From Lachnospira sp. UBA5912 (GTDB lineage Bacteria; Bacillota; Clostridia; Lachnospirales; Lachnospiraceae): a stretch of 12,354 nucleotides of DNA. Both the position numbers and the translations under genes were made by a program. How positions within the stretch are numbered: position 1 is the first letter of the stretch; each line of letters starts with the position of its first letter. The stretch is taken from assembly GCA_002435585.1 (NCBI GenBank), contig DJDY01000026.1, positions 7,507 to 19,860 of the forward strand, given 5' to 3'. A model generated the notes under the pieces. It did no database searches, was not told the DNA's origin, and worked only from the letters and a program-made list of their open reading frames with translations. This document shows, one piece after another, positions 6,688 to 12,354 of the stretch.

Positions 6688-6725
6688 AAGTTTAAAATAA
6701 ATGGATATTTGAAAGGAGAAACAAA

Positions 6726-7589
6726 ATGTATAATAATACTTTAACATTAAACAATGGAGTAAAGATTCCACAGCTTGGACTTGGAACATGGTTTATTGAT
6801 GATTCAAAGGTAGCAGATGCAGTTAAGGAGGCTGTAAAGCTTGGATACAGACATATTGATACTGCACAGGCTTATGGCAACGAACGCGGCGTTGGTGAGG
6901 GTGTAAGAAACTGTGGTGTTAAAAGAGAAGAACTTTTCGTTGTATCAAAGGTCGCAGCAGAACATAAGACATATGAAACTGCCATGGCAGGTATTAACGG
7001 TACACTTGAAAAGATGGGACTTGATTATCTTGATATGATGATTATACATTCTCCACAGCCATGGGCAGATGTAAACCAGAGCGATGACAGATATGTTGAG
7101 GGAAACAGAGAAGCCTGGAGAGCACTTGAGGATGCTTATAAGGCAGGAAAGTTAAAGGCTATAGGTGTTTCTAACTTCAAGCAGGAGGATATAGAGAATC
7201 TCTTAGAGACGGCTACAGTTAAGCCTATGGTTAACCAGATTCTTCTTCACATAAGCAACACGCCAATAGAATTGGTTGAATATTGCCAGAAGAATGGAAT
7301 AGTAGTTGAAGCATATTCACCTATCGCACATGGCGAGATTCTTAACCAGTCAGAGATTAAGGCTATAGCAGACAAATATGGAGTAACAGTACCACAGTTA
7401 TGTATAAGATATGTACTTCAGCTTGGTGCTATAGCACTTCCAAAGACAGCTAATCCAGAGCATATGAAGAGTAATGCAGAGGTTGATTTTGAAATCACAG
7501 CAGAAGATATGGAAGCTCTTAAGAACTTTAAGAAGATTGATAACTATGGAGAGAGCAGTGGCTTCCCTGTATATGGTGGCAAGCTTTAA
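6726..7589 (+). CDS. Aldo/keto reductase, 2,5-diketogluconate reductase type
   Basis: This 287-residue soluble NADPH-dependent carbonyl reductase has the full (beta/alpha)8 barrel. The first family signature gives D45 and Y50 (HIDTAQAYGNE), K75 lies in VSKVA, and H108 lies in MIIHSPQPW, completing the catalytic tetrad. GVSNF and the VNQILLH strand follow. The NADPH-phosphate segment reads LPKTANPEHMKSN, with the usual Lys but His in place of the commonly conserved Arg. AAAGGAG lies seven bases before the ATG. It is the first gene after the MerR-type promoter, and the RibD-like reductase follows after 98 bases, probably on the same message. Likely role: removal of reactive aldehydes or ketones. 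The natural substrate is unknown. Confidence 0.94.
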   Translation: MYNNTLTLNNGVKIPQLGLGTWFIDDSKVADAVKEAVKLGYRHIDTAQAYGNERGVGEGVRNCGVKREELFVVSKVAAEHKTYETAMAGINGTLEKMGLDYLDMMIIHSPQPWADVNQSDDRYVEGNREAWRALEDAYKAGKLKAIGVSNFKQEDIENLLETATVKPMVNQILLHISNTPIELVEYCQKNGIVVEAYSPIAHGEILNQSEIKAIADKYGVTVPQLCIRYVLQLGAIALPKTANPEHMKSNAEVDFEITAEDMEALKNFKKIDNYGESSGFPVYGGKL

Positions 7590-7687
7590 TCTTTTATGGA
7601 AATTAAGAATTGCAGGAATATGAACAGGACCGGACAGTAATGTTCTGGTTGAATCAGAATTAAAGGAATAAAAACGGGTTGAATAAT

Positions 7688-8362
7688 ATGAAAAAACCAT
7701 ACATAATATGTCATATGATGACTTCTATAGATGGCAGAATTGATTGTGCCATGACATCAAAGTTAAAAGGTGTAGCTGATTATTACACAACATTAGAAGA
7801 AATAAACGTACCAACAACGGTAAGCGGCAGGGTTACTGCAGAACTTGAGATGGCAGAGCCAGGCAAATTCATACCAGAAAATGGTGAAATATATGGTAAG
7901 GAGGGCTTTTCTAAAAAGACCGAAGCAAAAGGTTACGAGGTTATAATTGATACTAAAGGAAAGCTGCTCTGGCCAGATGCATCTGGTATGAATAAGCCAT
8001 ATCTTATAATTACAAGTGAAAGTGTAACTAAAGAATATCTTGAATATCTTGACAGGCAGAATATTTCATGGATTGCATGTGGTAAAGAAAGAGTTGATCT
8101 TGTAAAGGCATCAGCGATTCTTTGTGAGCAGTTTAATGTAGCAAGAATGGGAATAGTTGGAGGACCTAAGATTAACACAGCATTCCTTGAGGCTGGTCTT
8201 TTAGATGAAATAAGTATATTGATTGGTGCAGGAATTGATGGAAGAGGTGGAATGCCTGCAGTATTTGATGGACTTGATATGAATCATGATGTTACATCAC
8301 TTAAGCTTAAGGATGTAAAGAGATTTGATAGTGATGCCGTCTGGATCAGATATAACTGCTAG
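7688..8362 (+). CDS. RibD C-terminal domain / dihydrofolate reductase-like reductase
   Basis: This is a stand-alone reductase of the RibD_C fold, related to 5-amino-6-uracil reductase and to dihydrofolate reductase. It probably uses NADPH. Evidence is the N-terminal YIICHMMTSIDGRI strand and loop, TTVSGRVTAELE, the SWIACGKERVDL strand, MGIVGGPKINTAFLEAGL with the GG-P nucleotide-binding turn, and LDEISILIGAGIDG. No deaminase domain is attached, so a riboflavin role is not implied. Such lone proteins are usually of unknown substrate. The family's usual start (MKKPYI) matches the ATG at 7688. A TTG three codons upstream (7679), about 12 bases after AAAGGA, is an alternative. It likely shares the transcript of the upstream aldo/keto reductase and is closed by the terminator at 8439-8477. 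Confidence 0.88.
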   Translation: MKKPYIICHMMTSIDGRIDCAMTSKLKGVADYYTTLEEINVPTTVSGRVTAELEMAEPGKFIPENGEIYGKEGFSKKTEAKGYEVIIDTKGKLLWPDASGMNKPYLIITSESVTKEYLEYLDRQNISWIACGKERVDLVKASAILCEQFNVARMGIVGGPKINTAFLEAGLLDEISILIGAGIDGRGGMPAVFDGLDMNHDVTSLKLKDVKRFDSDAVWIRYNC

Positions 8363-8438
8363 TATATTTGTAATTTGCATAATGTAACAATATATACAAT
8401 AAATTTACATACGTTTATTAATAAGAGCTATTAAAACT

Positions 8439-8477
8439 ATGTTGGGGCAAAGCTGCATTTTGTCCCAGCATTTTTTT
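8439..8477 (+). terminator. Intrinsic terminator directly before the lysR ribosome site
   Basis: ATGTTGGGGCAAA (8439-8451) pairs with TTTGTCCCAGCAT (8459-8471) with two G-U wobbles, and a run of T follows to 8477. It ends the aldo/keto reductase-RibD transcript. The T-run ends only eight bases before the TGAGG that serves the LysR gene, so any lysR transcript starting upstream must read through it. Confidence 0.85.
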
Positions 8478-8496
8478 CGTAGAAATGAGGATTAGT

Positions 8497-9378
8497 ATGG
8501 ATTTAAGGATTTTACGTTACTTTTTAATGGTAGCAAAAGAACAGAATTTTACACGTGCAGCAGAACAGCTTCATATAACACAGCCTACATTATCAAGGCA
8601 GTTAGCAGCATTTGAACAGGAACTTGGTGTAACCTTGTTTGACAGATCAGGGAAAACTATGACTCTTACAAGTGAGGGAATACTATTAAAAAGAAGAGCA
8701 CTTGAGATGCTTGAAATAGAAGAACGTACTCTTGAGGAGTTAAAACCATCTAAAGAACGTATAGAGGGTAAGGTAACTGTTGGGTGTGGCGAGTTTATGG
8801 CTGTTGAAAAGCTGGCTAAGATATGTAAGAGCTTTAAGGGAAAATACCCATTAGTCCAGATTGCGATTCATACAGCAACGGCAGATACTGTCTATGAAAT
8901 GTTACATAAAGGGCTTGTAGATGTTGGTATGTTTTTAGAGCCGGTCGATACAGAAGGACTTGATTATATAAGGTTTAAAGATAGTGATGTATGGGTTGTA
9001 GGAATGAGACCGGATGATCCTTTAGCATCTAAAGAATATATAGAAAAATCAGATATACTTGATAAGCCTCTTATTCTGCCAGAGCGTTTAAGTGTCCAGA
9101 GCGAAATAGCAAACTGGTTCGGTAAGGATTACAACAGGCTGAATATATCATTTACAAGTAATCTTGGTACTAATTCAGCTATTATGGTATCGGCAGGATT
9201 AGGCTATTCGTTATCAATAAGAGGTGCCGGCAGATATTGGAGAGAGGATGCACTTATTCAGAAAGAGATATATCCCAAGATAACCTCTAACACAGTTGTA
9301 GCCTGGCGTAGAAATATTCCGACATCTATTGCAGTTGAGAAATTCATAAATGAAATACAGTCAGATACTAATCAATAA
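8497..9378 (+). CDS. LysR-type transcriptional regulator
   Basis: This 293-residue DNA-binding regulator has a winged helix-turn-helix at residues 1-60: MDLRILRYFLMVAKEQNFTR, then AAEQLHITQPTLSRQLAAFE as the helix-turn-helix, and LGVTLFDRSGKTMTLTSEG as the wing. A linker helix and a periplasmic-binding-protein-like effector domain (about 90-290) follow. Full family length. ATG 8497 is chosen because TGAGG lies six bases upstream and the protein then begins with the canonical MDLR. An in-frame ATG at 8485 overlaps that ribosome site. Next downstream, after 256 bases, is the flavodoxin gene with a LysR-type operator. A second copy of that operator precedes the DUF4405 operon, so these are its probable targets. 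The effector is unknown. Confidence 0.95.
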   Translation: MDLRILRYFLMVAKEQNFTRAAEQLHITQPTLSRQLAAFEQELGVTLFDRSGKTMTLTSEGILLKRRALEMLEIEERTLEELKPSKERIEGKVTVGCGEFMAVEKLAKICKSFKGKYPLVQIAIHTATADTVYEMLHKGLVDVGMFLEPVDTEGLDYIRFKDSDVWVVGMRPDDPLASKEYIEKSDILDKPLILPERLSVQSEIANWFGKDYNRLNISFTSNLGTNSAIMVSAGLGYSLSIRGAGRYWREDALIQKEIYPKITSNTVVAWRRNIPTSIAVEKFINEIQSDTNQ

Positions 9379-9497
9379 GTAAAAATATTATTTCTATATT
9401 TTTTATATACATATCTTGGTTTGAAAAAATTCAGATAATATGCATCTTAAGATTATGTATGGTGTCAGTATGTACAGAGAATTAAGAGTAAAATAAT

Positions 9498-9568
9498 AAT
9501 GCTTATAAGGCATATAAAATGATACGTTATAAGTATTAGACATAGCTGCAATAAGGATTTAATATAAT
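9498..9568 (+). promoter_or_regulatory. LysR-type promoter/operator, copy 2 (flavodoxin gene)
   Basis: This is the second copy of the block at 5499-5566. ATGC-N7-GCAT occupies 9499-9513 and ATAAGTATTAGACATAGC 9529-9546. TAGACA (9537-9542) serves as -35. The -10 is either TAATAT after 17 bases (9560-9565) or TATAAT after 20 (9563-9568). It lies between the lysR stop and the flavodoxin start. Confidence 0.7.
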
Positions 9569-9634
9569 CTTATAAAGAAAAAGTGTCAGCTTTATTCTGG
9601 TTAAAACTATATACGATAGGAGATGTGAAGGTAT

Positions 9635-10105
9635 ATGAGTAAAAAGTTAGTGGCATATTTTAGTGCAAGTGGTACTACCAAAGAGGTAGCTGAAACAATA
9701 GCTAATGCAGCAGGTGCAGATATATGTGAAATAACGCCAAAGGTTAAGTACACAAAGGCAGACCTTAACTGGATGGATAAGAAGTCAAGAAGCAGTATTG
9801 AAAGCAATGATAAGAGTTCAAGACCAGAAATTATAAAAAAAGATATTAATATGGCTGAGTATGATGAAATCATTCTTGGATTCCCAATCTGGTGGTATGT
9901 TGCACCAACAATAGTAAATACATTTCTTGAAGCATACGATTTTGAAGGAAAGAAGATTGTATTATTTGCGACATCAGGTGGAAGTGGATTCGGTAATACT
10001 GTTAAGGAGTTACAGCCATCAGCACCAAAGGCGGTAATAACAGAAGGAAAGCTGCTTAATGGTATGTCAAAGCAGGAAATCAGTGATTGGGCAGAAAGCT
10101 TATAA
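9635..10105 (+). CDS. Flavodoxin
   Basis: This 156-residue FMN-binding electron carrier belongs to the flavodoxin_4-like group common in clostridia. The phosphate-binding loop is FSASGTTKEVAETIA (residues 9-23). A YTKADLNWMDKKSRSSIE segment typical of this subgroup follows. The first flavin-stacking loop is GFPIWWYVAP, and the second is ATSGGSGFGNT. The protein ends with TEGKLLNGMSKQEISDWAE. Complete and of normal length. AGGAG (9618-9622) is 12 bases from the ATG, rather far, with GAAGG closer at three bases. It is transcribed from the LysR-type promoter and not obviously joined to the next gene (138-base gap). It could reduce the aldo/keto reductases' partners or the DUF4405 protein. The partner is inferred only. 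Confidence 0.95.
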   Translation: MSKKLVAYFSASGTTKEVAETIANAAGADICEITPKVKYTKADLNWMDKKSRSSIESNDKSSRPEIIKKDINMAEYDEIILGFPIWWYVAPTIVNTFLEAYDFEGKKIVLFATSGGSGFGNTVKELQPSAPKAVITEGKLLNGMSKQEISDWAESL

Positions 10106-10115
10106 TATAACTAAT

Positions 10116-10177
10116 ATGATGTAATGGTCAGAAAGTCGTTTATGTTTGCACAATGAGACCATGGGCTCTAACATCAT
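10116..10177. other. Nested inverted repeats downstream of the flavodoxin gene
   Basis: ATGATGT (10116-10122) pairs with ACATCAT (10171-10177), and inside it ATGGTC (10124-10129) pairs with GACCAT (10157-10162). This leaves a 27-base apical region and an eight-base bulge on the 3' side. No T-run follows, so it is a poor terminator. It could be a leader structure for the decarboxylase-cupin gene. It may be chance. Confidence 0.3.
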
Positions 10178-10243
10178 AAATATTATATGCATTTTAAATG
10201 AAATAGAGATTGATAGCATTTTTGTGAAAGGCGGTAAAATATA

Positions 10244-11011
10244 ATGAAAAAGATAGTACAGACAGCAGGAAGGGCAGCGCTTAATGAATTTGCTCCTGAA
10301 TTTGCACATTTTAATGATGATGTGCTTTTTGGTGAAAACTGGAACAATCAGGATATTGATGTAAAGACAAGAAGCATAATAACAGTAGTAGCACTTATGT
10401 CTATGGGTATTACGGATTCTTCGCTTAAGTTCCATCTTCAGAATGCAAAGGCACATGGAGTAACACAGAAGGAAATAGCAGCTGTAATAACACACGTTGC
10501 ATTCTATGCAGGATGGCCAAAGGCATGGGCTGTGTTTAATCTTGCAAAGGAAGTCTGGGAAGTAGCAGAAGGGGATCTTCCATATGAAGATGAAGAGATG
10601 CGAGCACATGCAAAGCAGATGATATTTCCTATTGGAGAGCCAAATGTAGCATATGCACAGTACTTTATTGGAAAGAGTTATCTTGCTCCAGTATCTACAA
10701 GTCAGGTTGGTATACATAATGTAACATTCGAGCCAGGCTGCAGAAATAACTGGCATATTCACCATGCAAAGAGTGGTGGTGGACAGATATTAGTATGCGT
10801 AGCCGGACGAGGATACTATCAGGAAGAAGGTAAAGAAGCCATAGAGATGAAACCAGGTGACTGCATCAACATTAAAGCGGAAGTTAAGCACTGGCATGGA
10901 GCAGCGCCAGACAGCTGGTTTTCACATCTGGCAGTTGAAGTACCAGGTGAAGAAACATCTAACGAATGGTGTGAACCCGTAACCGATGAGGAATATGGCA
11001 AGTTAAAGTAA
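10244..11011 (+). CDS. Carboxymuconolactone decarboxylase-like / cupin two-domain protein
   Basis: This is a 255-residue cytoplasmic protein in two parts. Residues about 25-105 are a carboxymuconolactone decarboxylase/AhpD-like helical domain: TRSIITVVALMSMG, then HLQNAKAHGVTQKEIAAVIT and HVAFYAGWPKAWAV. The CxxC of AhpD peroxidases is absent. Residues about 155-240 are a cupin. H171, H173 and H174 (WHIHHA), Q180, and H216 and H218 (KHWHGAAPDSW) supply metal ligands; Gln stands where the usual cupin Glu would be. This fusion is common next to flavodoxins and aldo/keto reductases in Firmicutes and is thought to act on small quinone- or lactone-like compounds, but the reaction is unproven. AAAGGCGG precedes the ATG at good distance. 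No promoter is clearly seen upstream. Confidence 0.92.
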   Translation: MKKIVQTAGRAALNEFAPEFAHFNDDVLFGENWNNQDIDVKTRSIITVVALMSMGITDSSLKFHLQNAKAHGVTQKEIAAVITHVAFYAGWPKAWAVFNLAKEVWEVAEGDLPYEDEEMRAHAKQMIFPIGEPNVAYAQYFIGKSYLAPVSTSQVGIHNVTFEPGCRNNWHIHHAKSGGGQILVCVAGRGYYQEEGKEAIEMKPGDCINIKAEVKHWHGAAPDSWFSHLAVEVPGEETSNEWCEPVTDEEYGKLK

Positions 11012-11025
11012 TATTTACAAATGCA

Positions 11026-11054
11026 TTGACAACATAAAATTTTGTTGTTATTAT
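11026..11054 (+). promoter_or_regulatory. Promoter of the riboswitch-exchanger transcript
   Basis: TTGACA (11026-11031, full consensus) and TATTAT (11049-11054) are separated by 17 bp. Transcription would start about 11061, just at the 5' edge of the riboswitch aptamer. Confidence 0.8.
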
Positions 11055-11063
11055 TTATGTAAT

Positions 11064-11167
11064 TAAAAGGGAGTAGCTAGCCAGAACGTGTTCACTTCTT
11101 CGTCAGTACAGTTATCGCAGACAATAGGTGTGATAGCTCGGAAAGTGATTAAATAGCGAGACTTTTA
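11064..11167 (+). ncRNA. yybP-ykoY manganese riboswitch aptamer
   Basis: Two conserved features of the family are present: AAAAGGGAGTAGC at the 5' side and the 3' strand AGCGAGACTTTT, as in the AGCAAGACCUUU region of characterised members. UCGUCAGUAC lies between them. P1 pairs TAAAAG (11064-11069) with CTTTTA (11162-11167). Inner helices include TCACTT/AAGTGA (11092-11097 with 11143-11148) and GTTATC/GATAGC (11111-11116 with 11132-11137). The class senses Mn2+ and typically controls metal exporters, which fits the cation exchanger downstream. Confidence 0.85.
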
Positions 11168-11194
11168 CTGTAATGCAGTAGGAGTCTCTTTTTT
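11158..11194 (+). terminator. Riboswitch expression platform terminator
   Basis: GAGACTTTTACTG (11158-11170) pairs with CAGTAGGAGTCTC (11176-11188) around five loop bases, and six T follow. Its 5' arm reuses the P1 3' strand (11162-11167). Forming the aptamer and the terminator are therefore mutually exclusive, so Mn2+ binding should turn the gene on. Confidence 0.88.
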
Positions 11195-11335
11195 ATTGAA
11201 GAAAATCCTATTGAATCATATTGTGTTCGCCATTGCTTGAATGTAAAGTAATCCGGACATATAAGACATACTGCTGCATCACAAAAGAATTTTAGTGGCT
11301 TTATTAATTAAGATTTAAGAAAGAAGAGGTAGCGT

Positions 11336-12265
11336 ATGGTTTTACATGTATTTATTTTGTTAGTAGGATTTTTATTTCTCGTTAAGGGTGCAGACTGGTT
11401 TGTTGAAGGCGCCGCAGGAATCGCAAGAAAGCTTGGAATACCACAGCTTATTATAGGACTTACGATAGTGGCGATGGGAACAAGTATGCCAGAAGCAGCG
11501 GTAAGTATAACAGCAGCACTTAACAATAACGCTGGAATAACGATAGGTAATATCGTTGGCAGTAATATTCTTAATATTCTTATAATTCTTGGTATAACAG
11601 CAGTTATAACCAATGTAGCAATCCAGAAATCAACATTATTATATGAGATTCCATTTATGATAGGCATAACAGTAGTGCTTCTTGTATTTGGAATAACTGG
11701 TTCCTCTATAACTTTTATAGAGGGAGTAATGTTCATCTTATTGTTTATTGCATTTCTTGTTTATCTTTTTGTTATGTCAAAGAAGGGAGAAGTACAGGAT
11801 GAAGGAGAAATAAAGGATATACCTGTATGGAAATGTATTCTTTTTATGGTAGTTGGTGGAGTTATGGTCGTTAAAGGCAGCGACTTTGCAGTAAGTGGTG
11901 CATCGTGGATAGCAAGATTTTTTGGTATAAGTGAGAGATTCATAGGACTAACAATTGTGGCATTTGGAACCTCACTTCCTGAGCTTGTGACATCAGTTAC
12001 AGCAGCCAGAAAGGGAAATGCAGGAATAGCAATAGGTAATATTGTTGGCAGCAATATATTTAACATATTATTTGTGGTGGGGCTTACAGCATTGATATGT
12101 AATGTACCGTTTGAAAGCAAATTCTTAATAGATACCGGAATTGCAATATTTAGTGGCGTGTTGTTATGGCTTGGCACATTTAAGCACAAGGAACTAAGAA
12201 AGCCTTGCGGAATAGTGATGCTAATATGCTACGCCGCATATTTTGTGTATCTGTGTATATTATAA
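11336..12265 (+). CDS. CaCA family cation exchanger (Na+/Ca2+-type), riboswitch-controlled
   Basis: This 309-residue membrane antiporter is made of two inverted repeats of about five spans each. The alpha-1 repeat shows GADWFVEGA, IVAMGTSMPEAAVS and IGNIVGSNILNIL. The alpha-2 repeat shows GSDFAVSGA, IVAFGTSLPELVTS and IGNIVGSNIFNIL. The Glu in each GTS-x-PE and the Asn residues of GSN-x2-N are the known cation ligands of the family. The short hydrophilic link near residues 146-156 (SKKGEVQDEGE) separates the halves. Close relatives are annotated YrbG or Na+/Ca2+ exchangers. GAGG lies six bases before the ATG. The Mn2+ riboswitch 142 bases upstream implies that manganese export is at least one job. 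The exchanged counter-ion is not evident from sequence. Confidence 0.93.
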   Translation: MVLHVFILLVGFLFLVKGADWFVEGAAGIARKLGIPQLIIGLTIVAMGTSMPEAAVSITAALNNNAGITIGNIVGSNILNILIILGITAVITNVAIQKSTLLYEIPFMIGITVVLLVFGITGSSITFIEGVMFILLFIAFLVYLFVMSKKGEVQDEGEIKDIPVWKCILFMVVGGVMVVKGSDFAVSGASWIARFFGISERFIGLTIVAFGTSLPELVTSVTAARKGNAGIAIGNIVGSNIFNILFVVGLTALICNVPFESKFLIDTGIAIFSGVLLWLGTFKHKELRKPCGIVMLICYAAYFVYLCIL

Positions 12266-12335
12266 GCCAATTGTTAGAATGCCTGAAATATGAAAATTTA
12301 TACGAATCATATTTTATTTTTATTACAGAAAATGA

Positions 12336-12341
12336 TATAAT
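12336..12341 (+). promoter_or_regulatory. Possible -10 element of a gene beyond the window
   Basis: A consensus TATAAT lies close to the right edge, with no good -35 at 16-18 bp upstream (TTTATT at 12313-12318 is weak). Bases 12266-12335 hold no gene or clear terminator. Confidence 0.25.
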
Positions 12342-12354
12342 GAGCGCAAAAGAA

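Noticed and set aside
10100..10765. Long open frame on the minus strand opposite the flavodoxin end and the decarboxylase-cupin gene
   Set aside because: Its translation is rich in Cys, Tyr, His and Ile without domain character, and it lies antisense to a well-recognised gene.
11026..11054. Third MerR-type promoter before the exchanger
   Set aside because: The spacer is 17 bp and the only symmetry is an A/T-rich run, so it is an ordinary promoter feeding the riboswitch.
11308..12189. Two 142-codon minus-strand frames opposite the cation exchanger
   Set aside because: They mirror the two internal repeats of the exchanger (both rich in ILLPTILPI.IPA), as expected for antisense shadows of a repeated gene.
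1..12354. tRNA, rRNA, CRISPR arrays, transposase genes
   Set aside because: No cloverleaf with conserved T-loop, no spaced direct repeats and no transposase-like protein were found on either strand.

Overview
The window is AT-rich and reads like a low-GC Gram-positive anaerobe of the Clostridia, most likely Lachnospiraceae. The grounds are strong AGGAG-type ribosome binding sites, frequent AGA and ATA codons, and a gene set of aldo/keto reductases with clostridial Fe-S tails, a DUF4405 cytochrome-like membrane protein, flavodoxins, azlCD and a yybP-ykoY riboswitch. The genus is inferred from gene style only and is not certain.

Layout. 1-454: 3' part of an FMN-dependent reductase with an Isf-like cysteine cluster. 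455-1013: no intact gene; a decayed small gene (about 601-881) and a strong, probably bidirectional terminator. 1014-2151 (minus): azlC-azlD, a branched-chain amino acid exporter. 2241-3478: a MerR-type promoter and an aldo/keto reductase with two C-terminal 4Fe-4S motifs. 3479-3731: a 106-base imperfect inverted repeat between convergent genes. 3732-5303 (minus): a dicarboxylate-symporter-like carrier with a degenerate HATPase-like N-terminal domain. 5499-6617: a LysR-type promoter, a 41-codon ORF that looks like a flavodoxin C-terminus, and a DUF4405 membrane protein. 6657-8362: a second MerR-type promoter, a second aldo/keto reductase and a RibD-C reductase. 8439-9378: a terminator and a LysR regulator. 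9498-10105: a second copy of the LysR-type promoter and an intact flavodoxin. 10244-11011: a carboxymuconolactone decarboxylase-cupin fusion. 11026-12265: promoter, yybP-ykoY manganese riboswitch, terminator and a CaCA-family cation exchanger.

How it fits together. Much of the window is a redox or electrophile-response neighbourhood. Two control signals recur in it. (1) A 19-bp-spacer promoter with a dyad between -35 and -10, the MerR hallmark, precedes both aldo/keto reductase genes, although no merR gene is visible. (2) A 49-bp ungapped block with 37 identities, containing an ATGC-N7-GCAT (T-N11-A) box and a -35-overlapping TATTAGACATA, precedes both the DUF4405 operon and the flavodoxin. 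The LysR gene lies directly upstream of the second copy and is the obvious candidate regulator. The riboswitch-exchanger pair at the right end is a separate metal-homeostasis unit, expected to be switched on by Mn2+.

The least ordinary items are the HATPase-like/symporter fusion with altered coupling motifs, the paired LysR-type promoters with the flavodoxin remnant, and the unexplained hairpin element at 3568-3673.
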